DNA from: Phoronis australis
Taxonomy: Eukaryota; Phoronida; Phoronidae
Reading direction: 5' to 3'
Assembly: GCA_002633005.1 (NCBI GenBank)
Contig: NMRA01000402.1
Location: 273,540-337,539 of the forward strand
Length of the DNA stretch: 64,000 nt
Shown: piece after piece, positions 52,526-64,000 of the stretch
Position numbering within the stretch: the first letter of the stretch is position 1
Layout: each line of letters opens with the position of its first letter
Program-made: the position numbers and the translations under genes
Notes under the pieces: model-generated
Told to the model about the DNA's origin: nothing
Database searches by the model: none
The model's input: only the letters and a program-made list of their open reading frames with translations

Positions 52526-55500
52526 GTGAGCTCATTCTTGATCGCTTTTGCCCTGCAGACTATATTCCCATGAGAGTGATCTTCGGTCGTAAAGTACATT
52601 CGTGGACTTGTTACAACTAAGACAAGATTAAGTCAAAATAAAATGTATAGCGCTAATTATATGTGAATTTTATCTTTTACTTTCCATGTGAACACTGACT
52701 TTCTGGATTTGATAAAATCCGAGCCTAAGCAAAGCTCTTACAGACAGCCATATATGTAAACTTCAGCATACATGTAGTACTACAGTGTAAATGTGGACTA
52801 TTCAAATTTAAACATTTCTAAGTCGGCGACACGCAATTCCATACACGCAACTGAATGAACTACAAAACGTTAATGGTACATGCACGTGCTGTACGATCAT
52901 CGAAAAACGTCCAATTTTGACCAAATTGTCATCGTCGTATCTCAGAAATGGTTGAGTCACATGAATCTTTGCTATATTGTGCTTTACCCACTGTTCTCCA
53001 AAATTCGGTAAGCAACTGTTTTGAAAATTTACCACTTTTGCTTGAAGGGCTTACGAAAATAGGACTTGTAAGTTGCAAAAAACGAAAACGAAACGGTAAC
53101 TTAGAAAGTATAACTTGAACATCTAGATGTTTATGATACGATATTTGGTCATGTTATATATGCAGTTGTTTTGCTGTGGACAAATCTTTTTTTGATTTCC
53201 TTAAATAGCAAGGTCAAGTGACGTAATGTTAGGGAGATTTAAATCCTATGATCTTGTAAGTATTTGGATGAATACACAGGCTTCTCAATATGGTACAACT
53301 TGAAAAGCAACTCTTTCGTTAAACAAGATTTGCACGCAAGTGGACGGGAAACCGTGCAATGTTTACCCCAGAGTATCCCGCGAAGTCCTCGGCACATCGA
53401 AGTTCCTATTCATGGGTTTGGCCGACTGTTTATCGGTTAAGATAGACGTGTAATTGCGGTCGTAAAGCAACATGCCTGTTTAGCGCACGAGTCAAAGTAA
53501 AAAGAAGGAAAAGTAAACTGAAATGAAAACCAACAAAAAGGATGCCAAACGACCAGCATTGCTGTTTTTGAAATTGGAAAGCAAATAGTAGCCATCTTTG
53601 AATTTTTAAAATCGATGCATTATAAGAGTGATTAGCGAATGGGTTTTCTTCAGCAGTGCGGCTAAGCCACGGGCACTAGTATGTGAATAGATTATGGCGG
53701 AAGTTCTCCTGTTAGTCTTATTCAAGCTCACTTAAATGTTGGAATAACAAAGCCCCAAATGTTTGCTTAGGAAATGCCTCGTGTTCTACCTCATTTTACT
53801 TGTCACGGGATATAACTGCGCACGTCTAAATACCAAAGCTCGAAAAATTCGAATTTTTGGTGAACATGTGAAAAAATCTGTAGCTAGTAAAATGCGGTAG
53901 AACACGAGGCAACTCCTACGCAAACATTTGGGCTTCATTACATGACTGTGAAAAGAGGAGGCAGTGTGGCCCAGTGTGACAGGCGCCCGACTTTTTACTC
54001 GAGGTCGTGGGTTCCAGTCCAACTGGGGAGCGCTGCTAGACCCTATAGTCAGCTTTCTAAAGCGGAAAATAGTTCCAGGTGATCAGTGCAATGGGCTCAC
54101 ATGCGCATGTCCTGTACAAGGTGTACTAGATCGCCCGCAATCATTTTTATCACATGTGAAAATTAATCAATCACTCTTAGGAGAACTCTTCTTCAAGAAG
54201 CTATTTGCCTTTGTACAGCCTTTTGATAAAGCAACACTCGGGGTCAAAGTCTGTGTTTTTTTTCAACATTTTTTGACGGATTTATAAAGTTGGAACAATA
54301 ATGTAATAGTGGTCATGGAACGAAATTATCAACTCCATCACAAGGGGCGCTTCGATCGTCTTCGATATAGCCAGAGGAAATCCATACAGCCCGTCACTAC
54401 TAGTACGTTTAACGATTGATACTCGAATATAACCTTTAAAACTGTTGTTTCTACAGGTATTGAGCAGAAATGGTACAGTTAGCCATTTTGTGGACGGGTC
54501 GTCTGCATTGTACAGCTGGATAACGTGGGTTCAGTGCGCAAGATCAAACAAGGAACAAAACCTTGATCTTGTACAAGTCGATGATCAGCTGTACTACAGA
54601 GTCAAAAAGGTATCAAAACACCCAGAGAGTGTAAGAAAGATAAGCTGTCGTCATTGTTTCGCTGATTTTGATATCGATTTTGTTGATGTCGTCTTTAGGA
54701 AGTTTTTCTACTATTAAGGAAGTTGTTGTTCCTTATTCTGCGCTAAAGTTTATCATGGTTTACTCTACGTGGGTGAATGTCTAATCCCGTTTTTCACTTG
54801 ATGTCCTCAGCATTAAAGATACAAGTTCGAGGGGGAAATCGAAATCTCGAAATTCCAGTTGTCGCCAGTTTGTATCCCGTCGCCGTCGCGTACCTGGACG
54901 TAGCTGCCTGTGTCGCAAATGGCACAGGGTTGGCCGAAATACACCAACCTACGTCATAATTCAGCCAAACATCGATTTGTTAAAGTGACACTTCAAGATG
55001 GTTAAAAGTAAATATTACAATTTGCTGCTTGTGTTGAAAAGATATATATCTTACCCAAAACTCCTCCTCTATCAAATTTCAATGACATTGGTGGATAATT
55101 TTCATACAAATTATACTTACTATTAACTTAATCTATTTTTTCATGTTCTAAAAATCCATTTTGAACTTGACTAGTTATGTTCATTTCGAAGTCGGCCGCC
55201 GGTCCTACACACTACTGAAGAAATTGAAAAATTCCGTGCCAAAGCAAACCCGTTATATTCATACGCGGAAGACGTGAATTCGCAAACTTACCTTGTGTAC
55301 TGCCTATTAGAGAAATTTACGTTGTGTATCTATGGAAAGTAAAATAAAGCAGTGTCGAGTTGTTAACTCCTTTGGCTATCAGGAGCGAAGGTTAGTGCTG
55401 GTTGTTGCAAAATTGCAAGTGCTATCAAACCCGTCATTCAACGTTAAAACATGTTAGGCGCTTCCTATAGATACTTGGAGGACTCCCAGCAAGAAACTTC

Positions 55501-58500
55501 CAGAACTTTAAATAGGTGACAACTGTTGCTATCTTCAAGAGTCCTACCGAGGCCCGTAGCCAGCATTGCGCACGGGGTGGTTCAAATTTCTTGAACGGTG
55601 GACTTTTGATATTTTTCAAACGTCGACACTGTGGAGTTTTCATTAAGGCCCTCAGTTGACGCAGCTTAATCTGGGGAAAAGGAAATCTGTATACACAACG
55701 ATGACTCTCAGCTCTATGTTTCTGAGATGAGACAAAATTAGTAATACCAGAGATGAGGATGCCGTGACGGTTGCGCGCAAAGAACGGGACTCATTTCGGA
55801 TGTAATGTGGCCCAAAAAGTTTTTGCGTTACTTCCTGCCAAATTTTCAAATCAGGCATGCTTAAATGAGTGATTACACGTACTCGGACAGAAATATTTAG
55901 TCGGAGAATAACTTGACGAAATTGTTTATCTAGTTATATTTTTGTGTGTTACTGAAGTTGCTTACATCGTTGGAAATGGAAACACCCCAATACTCACCGC
56001 TCGTTCGCCATTCCGAAGGTTCACTACTACGAAATGATCTAACTTTTTCAACTCATGCGTATTTTTTTACACATTTATATACATAAATAAATGATACATA
56101 CACTGAGTGATGTACCTATACCGAAAACAACGCCTGGGTACTAAAATACCTTTAATGTTTGGCTTTCATGCGCAAGCGAAATTGCCCGGAAGTCTTACGA
56201 ACTCTGAAAATGAGAACGCTATTGCATTTTATGGATTGAGAATATTGATAAATTATCAACCACGATACATTCATTAAGTCCATGTCAAGGTCGCATCGTT
56301 TCACAGCGCGATTGAAAAGTTTAAGGCCGCTGCGCCTGAACCTCACCCACCGGGACCACGCACACGACGGGTCGAAATTAAATGTAGTAAGCAGGCTCTC
56401 CTGTCCCTGCCAGTCTTCACGAAGTCAGTGAGCCCCATTCAGCCTTCTCAAATTTCAAACCGTTGTTCGCCGCAGGCCTGACCCGTTCCCCACATGTTGT
56501 CCATGCTCGAGAATGACTCGTTATTTAGAATCAAGAATCATGACTGGCATTGAGTGGAACTGAGCTCATTTGTAAACAATCATGACACGTACAGTCGGGG
56601 CAATAAGAACTAGTCAACTTTCGCACCCCGTTTAAATGGATATTAAATGGACACAACTACAATAATTTATCTATGTTTGCAACAACTCATTAGCAGACAA
56701 TCAGAGTAATGAACTGTGTAGCTCAGCGGTTTGAGGTAGGGACTCCTGTTAGAACCTGGATATAATGCGAAAGCGACTCCTGGGGCTGTGCTTATATTTA
56801 AGAAAAAAAATAACTGTCGGATTTCTGGTTTTGGAATTGCGGACATTTGAAATAGTGAACTTTCGAAGGTGGCACACCTTCTGGGTAGTGGAACTTCGGA
56901 GTAGCGAACCGTCGGCATTTTGGCATCTAACCTTGGAAATCTTTTCCATCACGTACATGTACATGTACATGTAAGTTGCTCGTATGAAGACTGTGAACCA
57001 TTTACATTATTGACAAGAGAAGCCTATTTTCACTGACCAAAGTTTAAATAGGTCTAGACCTACTTTTCCCAAAAAATGTGAACGTTCTCGTCGGTGTTTT
57101 CTCAGAGCAAGCAAACAACGGTTATGGTTAAGTTCTCTTTTTGAGCAACTATGGAGGGCTACCAAATGTCGGCTTCTATTGAATTTAAAAGGCCTGAAAC
57201 GCACACACTTGTACACGCACGCATGTCAATCCACCAATCCACAATCGAATTGGACAGTTGATAAAAAACATACCTATATTTGACGAACACTTTCAATTCC
57301 AAATTTCAAAGCGCCTGTCCTTTAACGCACTATGATAGCAGGCAATATTTGATTACAAACCTATTTTCTGCCGTTCTGTGTCTTGGTTGACTTTAAGGCA
57401 TTCACACCGCACTGTGACTTTTGGGAGCTCCCTTTTTATCGCTGCTATACACATGTAGCTTAGCTAGGTATAGACATTTACTTTATGACTTCTTGTTTCC
57501 CTACGGTGTAACCACCGCGTATGTGCAATGCCGATGAGTAACACAAGGACTCCTCTAATTTTGTCTGCAAGATCCTGTCATCTACGCGAATACCACTCGG
57601 GCGAAGTTGGCCCGGTACGGCCAGATGATTACGTGAAGCGCTTCGAATCCGAACCCAATCAAAATAATTACTAACTTAGTTATGATTGTAGCTAGTAGTG
57701 TCAGTAGCTGCAATAATTTTGTTGTTGTTCATCTGTGTCCTATACTTAACGGATAGGCTGGGGCTGGACCTTTTCCGCGGAGGGGTGGGGGTGGGGNGGG
57801 GTTCGTTCCAACCCATCGACCCCCCCTGGCTACGGGACTGGGTACTACCTATCGTGGGCTTCTGTTATAATGGAATGATATCACATATATTGGAACAGAA
57901 CAGTAGCTAAATCCACTGTTCCTTGCCAGAGAATGGTCTCTACAGAGCTTTGCATTCTCTAAAACTTGTATTAGAATCCGAAAAAATAGAAACGTGAGCA
58001 TACTTAATTTTATACATTTTAGAAATATGGAAACTGACCTATTTTCGTGATAACTCGGGTATTGAAAAGTACATGTAACTGACTATCTAAGGTTGACATT
58101 CATTCTTCCTTTTTCGCCTCATCTGTCGTTTTTTCTCTTATTTTTTCTTACCAGAGTTCAGTTTACAACTGTCTCCCCCACTTAAATCGCATTTGCCATG
58201 GCTACCAGTTTTCGCCTGTTCACGCCTGCAAATTATTGGGGATGTCGTGCCCCTCACGTTTCCCTTGGTCCTCGGTTTCTGCTCTGGAAACTGGTGAAAC
58301 GGGAGCTAAGTCAATCACAGAACGTCTGAAAACCGCTACAAACTTGAAGGGGCAAAAAACCCGAGCGTCTGTCAAAAACAGCTTTTCCCCAGTGAGCTTC
58401 CTGTCATATTGAGTTAATTTCAGCTGCCAAGACTGTCTGTCAAAAGAGTCCAATGCGATTGATGTCATTGTTACTGTACTTTCAATTCAAAGAAAATATA

Positions 58501-59764
58501 ACGATGACGTTGCTTTGTAGGAGCAAATGCCCCTCTCGACATAATTTATGCTTTTAATACCTGAACGTGATTAACGGCGATTTTGAATTAAAAAAAAGAC
58601 AAATATAAAATTTACATTTGGTGACTTAGTTGTAACCAAAACCGGACCATTCCGGGCTACTCATACATACTTTTACAACACACAAGTATACGTTCTTGCA
58701 CAGAGACGGCAAGTGTGACCTAATAGTTTAGGAAATTGCGCCATCTTGCCTCTAAGGGAAATTATTACACTAGGTTAAAATGTATTACTGAAATGCTAAA
58801 AAATTGTGCTCTTGTGTTTTGTGACTGTATGACCTGTGAACATCTGGCACAAAGCAAACAATACCAGGTCTCCCGCACTTTCTTAAGAATCGTTGTATGC
58901 GCGAATTAGTAAGGAACTTTCCAGAATAACTGTTCGATAACCCTATCATTCCAGACAGTGTGCCCAGGATCGGAGCTCCTGGTTTGGTATGGTGTGCAGT
59001 ACAAACTTTTCTTCGGTATTCCTGCTCTGCACAATGACGGAAATTTGACCCTGGATCACCGCAATAAGCAGGCGCGTAAGTACACATAAAGAGTGAGTGA
59101 CTTACAGGCCTCGTTTTCCTGTTTTACTGGCAGTTATTGTCTTCAATCCTGGGTGAATCTTCAAAAGTTGGAGTGCGCGCTTTTGGTGTAAAAGCACACG
59201 AAGAACTGAGGGCTCGAATGTCGTTGCTCCTAAAGTACATTAGCATCATCAACATCATCATTACCATCACAATTATTATGATCTTCATCATCACCGTCGT
59301 CATCATCATCAGGATCGTCGTCGTTGTTGTCGTCGTCGTCATCATGATGAGTGTTTGTCAATGTGTCGACCAAATATCCAAATCCTTTCGACTAGAAGAC
59401 GTTTCAATTCTCGCCAAATCTCGACAAATTCTCGACAATTGTTGTCATAACGTCGTAAACTGTCGCATTTACATGTAGCTCTGAATATAGCTCCACAAAA
59501 ATAGTATGTTATTGCCAAAAGTTGCCTAAACTGCCAAAAAAAAAACGTCAAGTGGGAAGCTTCTTTAAGTGTGAAGAAGTCTGAAAATGTTCTGTCGCAC
59601 ACCGTCTAGCTTACAGTGTGTTTTTTCAAAACTCTTTTACTTCACATTGCTTGTAGCGATCAGAAGTGATCCAAGATTACGTTTTGATGTCGGATGCCCA
59701 ATGATTGACTTTGAATTTCCTACGATGCTTAAAATGGTGAAGAACGCGAAAACTAAACATATTG

Positions 59765-59845
<81 letters not shown>

Positions 59846-62800
59846 AAGTGGTTCTTGGCCACTGAAACAAAAGCCGAAACTGTTCACTAGGTATTTTACA
59901 GTTTATTCGTAAATATTTTGAATTTCTGTAGATGCCAAGGTATTTTTCTTTTAGTTCAACACATGGCATTTGCTTATCACTTCCGTAGGTTTTTCTCCCA
60001 CTGACCATATCACATCTCCTCATTTGGTATGACAAGACATGTAGTACAATTACCCAATATGGAAAATGTAACCCTTAACCTTTGGAGTAAATGTGCGCAT
60101 GTGCACATATATATTATTAAGGGCGGAAAATTTGGAAACTATATTGGGACGAAAGAGTCCGTACACTCGCAAGTTCTCTGCGTGCCGCTAGGTGGTAGAC
60201 AGCACGCAGGCACCTTTTAATGTTCCTAGGGAAATTATTTTACACCAGCTGGTCGAATTCTCAACAGGCAGCGTTTTACGCAAAAAACTGGCATGATTGA
60301 TGGAGGAAGTGTAAAATAATGTGGTCTGTTGTACAGACAAATCGGTCAAAATGGTCAAGAAATGTTAATCCCAGAAAATTGTGGTTGCGCGGCCTTTTCG
60401 GAGTACATCTTTCTACTGTAGCTGACTTTTGTTTGCGTTTCTCTCCTATATTCATACGGTATGAATAGCACACTAGTTAAATCGGCCAGATGACGGTATG
60501 TTTACTTACATGTATGTGCTTCAACGTACAGTATATAGGCATTGTATCAACTACAATCACCAAGCCAACTCTGTTAGTATTATCTGCAGAGAACCCAATA
60601 AGGAGTTACTGTACATTAAAGAGTCATTGGCCATTCAGAACCAGCATGCCACTGATTCTCTGAATGACATGCAGAGCTCTGTAACCTGTGCTATGGTGAT
60701 GACCAGCTACTGACCATATTCTATGTATCTCTCACTTCACTCTATGGATGTTACCTGAGCTGTATGTTGGCACTTGTTGTCATAAATTGTTGTAAATGTG
60801 ATCCTGATGATGTCTAATGAAAAGACGAAACGTTGAATTGAACATGAACTTTTTTATTTGTGCCGCGATTGTCCTCTCCTTGTATAAAAGTACATAAACC
60901 AGTGTCCTTATTCCGGTAGTGCTTTGCACTTAGGGCTAAGTAAGATGATGTTTCATAAATATTGTGCAGCAAAGATTCTGTTCGAGATGAGAGCGGCAGG
61001 CACCCTGCTCCCGTCTCACTCTACGTACGTTAAGGGCCAGAGTCTTGAAGGCCATGACGAGGGTGCTGAGGCACCAAGCGCCAGCTCGTTGGCCATCTTT
61101 ATATCTAACTGCCCAATAAGAGCAACCGTTTCATTTAACCCAAATCCCCTAATCAAATATAAACATTTTTCATAAAATATAAATATTTGTTATAAAATAT
61201 AAATCAGTATCTTTGAAACAAAATACAAAAATTTCGGCAAAATTTTATTCGAAGCATGAACGAAGCTCTTGAGGTTTACGTAGGCGAACCAAAGGTGGCC
61301 AACATCAAAATAAGATAATGCATGACCGAAGGCATTTGTTCAGCAAAACAAAAACACGACTGAATAATCTCCTTTCCGTCGATAGTACAAAAAAATGGAA
61401 AAGGGTCGGCCTGCCTATTGGTCACGACTCGATCTTTGAACCTGTTGGCGACCGTCACAGAATTAAATAAAATCAGTGTAACCGGTGGTCCCACGGTAAT
61501 ACACAAATCACCTTACAGCGTGTCGTATACCTTTTGGTTTAGCACAACAGTATGTCGATTTCTTTATAAGTTTCATTGCTACGATTTTGCATACTTGGTT
61601 AAAATATACACTTGTATGTGTTCACAGCATCTCACGTCACTTCCGCACGACACTCCGGAAAGTGCAAAGAACTAAAGAAACACGGACGATATTCGTGCGT
61701 TTTGTGCCGACAAGGGTTCAACTCGCGCAGCAATCTCCGTTCGCACATGCGCACACACACCCTGGAGAAGCCGTTTGTATGCAGGTTCTGTGGACGGCGA
61801 TTTAGCCAATCTTCAACTTTGAGAAATCATACCAGACTCCATACTGGTAAGTTTTGTAACGTGTACATGTATATACCTAGTAAATCGCCTTCTGGAATGA
61901 GTCATGGAATGACGTGGCAGGAACTAAGTGGTCACTTGTGACACTACACCAAGCGAGAGTAATATGGGATTTAAACCCAATCAGATTCAATTTCTTTATA
62001 TTTTACCGATTTAGAGCGACGATTAAATTTCATTGGTCGAATTATTAAAACATGAACATATAACTGCCATGTAGAGCCTACATGTGCGGTTTTACTGTCA
62101 ACGTCCATTGTAGTTCCTTGTAACCCAGCAATTGCCCGTATTGGTAACCTACATATTGTTGTTTATTGACATCAAATCTTTTATTAATAAAAACAGTCCA
62201 AAATGCATAGATCTTTAGCCAGCTGTTATGAGGGAGTACATGTATGTTAATTGGGGAGCCGAGATGACTTCTAGTGACGTTTTGACGATTTATTGGCATA
62301 ATGCCGTTTTGACCGTGTGGTGCCTGTTCTGTGGGATAGCCGAGGAGCAAGATTGTTGTTTACCATACAACATTAAAACCTCGAAAGTCGGATCCTTTTT
62401 TATCCGAGGAATCGGATTGGCGACGATTTTGTTTGTATTTGACACCTACTGCCATCACCATGTGGAACAAGAGTTCAACGTTTACGACCAATTTATGTAC
62501 AAAGTGCAAACTGAATTCACTCACCACAAAAAGAGACTTATGCATTGCAGTCTACGCCATAAGTACTTGACGACAGGTTTTAAAGCTTCAATTCGAAAAG
62601 TTTAGATGACTAAAACAGCTTACATAGTAACGCATATACTCTCATTACTTCATCGTCACAGTGGCGGATCGAGGATACCATAAGGGGTGGGCCGACATGT
62701 TGCCTCGAGAAATTGGACGAAACGCGACTGTATACGCGCAGGCGGCCCGAAAGTTGTGGGACCTGGATTGTGATCGTTTTGTTCCGTAAAAGCCGTCGGT

Positions 62801-64000
62801 GGACTAAAAAACAAAAAAATAAATAAAAAAATCAATTCGAAAAAAAAAACCGGGAACGCGATTCCGCCCCCCTCCCCCTTCTCCGACTGCTGGTCCTAGT
62901 TACTTTGAACCCATCATTTAGTCGCGCTTCACACTGTTGCTGTTTCATAATGGTTGCAGCTGCCTGTGCGTCATAATATAGTCCTGAACGTGAACCAGGA
63001 TTCTATTTGTGTTACTCAACAAAGTCATGACATGAACACTACATGTACACTACATTTACATTACATGTNTGTTGCCTCGAGAAATTGGACGAAACGCGAC
63101 TGTATACGCGCAGGCGGCCCGAAAGTTGTGGGACCTGGATTGTGATCGTTTTGTTCTGTAAAAGCCGTCGGTGGACTGAAAAAAAAAAAATAAATAAAAA
63201 AATCAATTCGAAAAAAAACCGGGAACGCGATTCCGCCCCCCTCCCCCTTCTCCGACTGCTGGTCCTAGTTACTTTGAACCCATCATTTAGTCGCGCTTCA
63301 CACTGTTGCTGTTTCATAATGGTTGCGGCTGCCTGTGCGTCATAATATAGTCCTGAACGTGAACCAGGATTCTATTTGTGTTACTCAACAAAGTCATGAG
63401 ATGAACACTACATGTACACTACATTTACATTACATGTACACTACATGTACATGTACATGCACATCAGCAACTGAGGATAACGGTTCGGATCTCTATGACG
63501 TTGGATAATCTAAAATTGCAAATTAGAAAAATAGTGTACATATTGCCCCTAGCAGGAATTGTCTTTAAGTTTGGATTGTTGTGTTTTTAGCGATGACGAA
63601 CCAAACACAGTGCCAATATTAATGTCCCTTCAATGATATACGTAATCAGGTTTGACCCGGGTACCCACTGTGGTGAGTACATCGTTGTCACCGAAAGTTT
63701 ATCTTCATACGGTAATTCTTGAATTTTTAAGACCCCAATGTTTTCTTAATTGCAGGAGAAAGACCATATAAGTGCTTTACCTGCAACTCCGCCTACTCGC
63801 AGCTTGCTGGACTCCGAGCCCACCTGAAGAGCGCTGCTCACAGGCCGCGCTTAGTCGCCACCAAAGGCAGCAGCAACGCTAACTCGAACCTCAGCAACAG
63901 CAGCAGCAGCAATATCAGCACATTGAAAACACCGCAATTGCAAGATGCAGAAAAGACAAGAAACTCTCTCATTGCTACAAAACATGGACAGGAGTCTCAC
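52335..64000 (+). CDS. PRDM12: PRDM12 ortholog: PR/SET domain and three C2H2 zinc fingers (5' and 3' ends outside or not found)
   Basis: Five exons in continuous frame: 52335-52525, 54457-54609, 58955-59075, 61628-61846 and 63756 to the window end, with phases 1/0/0/1/1 matching at every junction. The first three encode a complete PR domain ([21 protein letters not shown], then [23 protein letters not shown] and ELLVWYG). The fourth has zinc fingers 1 and 2 ([35 protein letters not shown]); the fifth has finger 3 ([18 protein letters not shown]). These fingers are near-diagnostic of PRDM12, a nuclear regulator needed in vertebrates for nociceptor and V1-interneuron specification. An N-terminal exon ending in phase 1 should lie before 52335 and was not recognised. 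The last exon continues into a Ser/Asn-rich tail instead of the vertebrate poly-Ala tail. Confidence 0.94.
53960..54150 (+). mobile_element. tRNA-derived SINE, same family as 22657-22885
   Basis: Head with A-box-like GTGGCCCAGTGTGACAGG and B-box-like GGGTTCCAGTCC, then a body with AGTTCCAGGTGATCAGTGCA, GGGCTCACATGCGCAT and GTACAAGGTGTACTAGATCG. Both head and body align with the 22.7 kb copy. It lies in a PRDM12 intron. Confidence 0.72.
54457..54609 (+). CDS. PRDM12: PRDM12 exon: middle of PR domain
   Basis: Acceptor ctacag, donor gtatca, 51 codons. [20 protein letters not shown] then [16 protein letters not shown]: the FVDG and NLD/NLE elements form the SET-like cofactor region, which in PR proteins is diverged from classic SET. 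Confidence 0.93.
57797..57797. other. Single undetermined base inside a G-run
   Basis: The N is flanked by GGGGTGGGGG-type sequence. No duplicated flank is seen, so this is probably a sequencing uncertainty in a low-complexity tract. Confidence 0.8.
58955..59075 (+). CDS. PRDM12: PRDM12 exon: C-terminal end of PR domain and linker
   Basis: Acceptor attccag, donor gtaagt, 121 bases ending in phase 1. [20 protein letters not shown] includes the invariant ELLVWYG that closes PR domains, then GIPALHND, resembling the FLGIPG stretch of vertebrate PRDM12. It lies between exons otherwise 7 kb apart. Confidence 0.9.
59235..59345. repeat. Degenerate (ATC)n/(GTC)n trinucleotide tract
   Basis: Imperfect CATCATCA, then GTCGTCGTC and CATCATGATGA repeats over about 110 bases, in a PRDM12 intron. 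Confidence 0.9.
59766..59843. repeat. (ATT)n microsatellite, 26 units
   Basis: A perfect 78-base ATT tract in a PRDM12 intron; it yields spurious poly-Leu and poly-Asn frames. Confidence 0.97.
60498..60890 (+). mobile_element. Penelope-like retroelement 3' remnant: GIY-YIG endonuclease end and hammerhead-like tail
   Basis: The frame ends with [20 protein letters not shown] then [10 protein letters not shown] and SLND, matching the C-terminal half of Penelope-type GIY-YIG domains (H...; REpn...; iKEsl.I....LN). About 90 bases after its stop lies CTGATGA T GTCT AATGAAA AGAC GAAAC (60804-60831), the core order of a hammerhead ribozyme, which Penelope elements are known to carry. The RT itself is absent, so this is a truncated copy in a PRDM12 intron. 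Confidence 0.6.
61628..61846 (+). CDS. PRDM12: PRDM12 exon: C2H2 zinc fingers 1 and 2
   Basis: Acceptor ttcacag joins in phase; donor gtaagt after CATACTG. Finger 1: [20 protein letters not shown]; finger 2: [20 protein letters not shown]. All Cys and His ligands are present, and the linker is THTLEKP, the PRDM12-type variant of TGEKP. Confidence 0.95.
62698..63440. repeat. Duplicated block of about 370 bases split by a single N
   Basis: 62698-63068 and 63070-63440 are near-identical (few substitutions, A-run length differences), with N at 63069 between. Both copies end in an ACATGTAC-rich tract. Confidence 0.9.
63405..63462. repeat. ACATGTAC-type short repeat
   Basis: Irregular repeats of TACATGTACACTACATGTAC, itself largely palindromic; a shorter run also occurs at 56952-56975. 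Confidence 0.8.
63756..64000 (+). CDS. PRDM12: PRDM12 exon: zinc finger 3 and Ser/Asn-rich tail (truncated by window)
   Basis: Acceptor aattgcag; [20 protein letters not shown] then [13 protein letters not shown] gives a finger with H-x5-H spacing, as in vertebrate PRDM12. It is followed by a low-complexity Ser/Asn run ([14 protein letters not shown]). The frame is open to the last base of the window. Confidence 0.92.

Noticed and set aside
59637-60035. A poly-Asn / poly-Leu protein over the trinucleotide tract
   Set aside because: The frame exists only because of the perfect (ATT)n tract; flanks have no coding character.
62228-62605. A 125-codon plus-strand open frame in the last PRDM12 intron
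   Set aside because: No family features, and it starts inside an intron with no promoter or splice context; cannot be supported as a gene.

Overview
The window is animal nuclear DNA, not prokaryotic: coding sequence is broken into short exons with GT/AG introns of about 0.3-5 kb, and the spaces between are AT-rich and full of microsatellites, MITE-like inverted repeats, tRNA-derived SINEs and decayed retroelements. Gene content (a PRDM12 ortholog, a GPR107/108 ortholog, an invertebrate-type cyclic-nucleotide-binding-domain K+ channel) and duplicated near-identical segments that look like two unmerged, very heterozygous haplotypes suggest a marine invertebrate, my best guess being a cephalochordate (Branchiostoma). 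That species guess is inference; the metazoan assignment is solid.

Layout: (1) 1-2.5 kb: degenerate repeats and a THAP-domain relic. (2) 2.5-8.7 kb, minus strand: seven exons, in continuous reading frame across every splice junction, of a voltage-gated-like channel with S2-S6, a GYGD selectivity filter, a C-linker and a C-terminal cyclic-nucleotide-binding fold; the exon(s) for the N terminus and S1 were not found. (3) 8.7-22.4 kb: intergenic, with a decayed non-LTR reverse transcriptase, SINE and MITE pieces, a (TA)n tract, a 105-base N gap and a Penelope-like 3' tail. (4) 22.4-38.7 kb, plus strand: thirteen exons of a GPR107/108 family Golgi/endosomal seven-transmembrane protein (566 residues from exon 2 to the stop; the signal-peptide exon was not found). 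Its penultimate exon appears twice in the assembly, separated by a single N. (5) 38.7-52.3 kb: long non-coding stretch with an RT fragment and a striking array of the palindrome TCCTATAGGA, also duplicated around a single N. (6) 52.3-64.0 kb, plus strand: five exons of a PRDM12 ortholog (PR domain plus three C2H2 zinc fingers), running off the window end; an upstream N-terminal exon was not found.

The three genes do not form a pathway. The meaningful relation is chromosomal: GPR107 and PRDM12 are also near neighbours on human 9q34, so this window probably preserves an ancient bilaterian or chordate linkage. The most unusual protein is the channel: a K+-type pore joined to a cyclic-nucleotide-binding fold in which the usual ligand-contacting Glu and Arg are replaced. 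Four of the six isolated single Ns sit exactly between two near-identical tandem segments, which argues for assembly joins of allelic copies; this affects any reading of exon copy number here.
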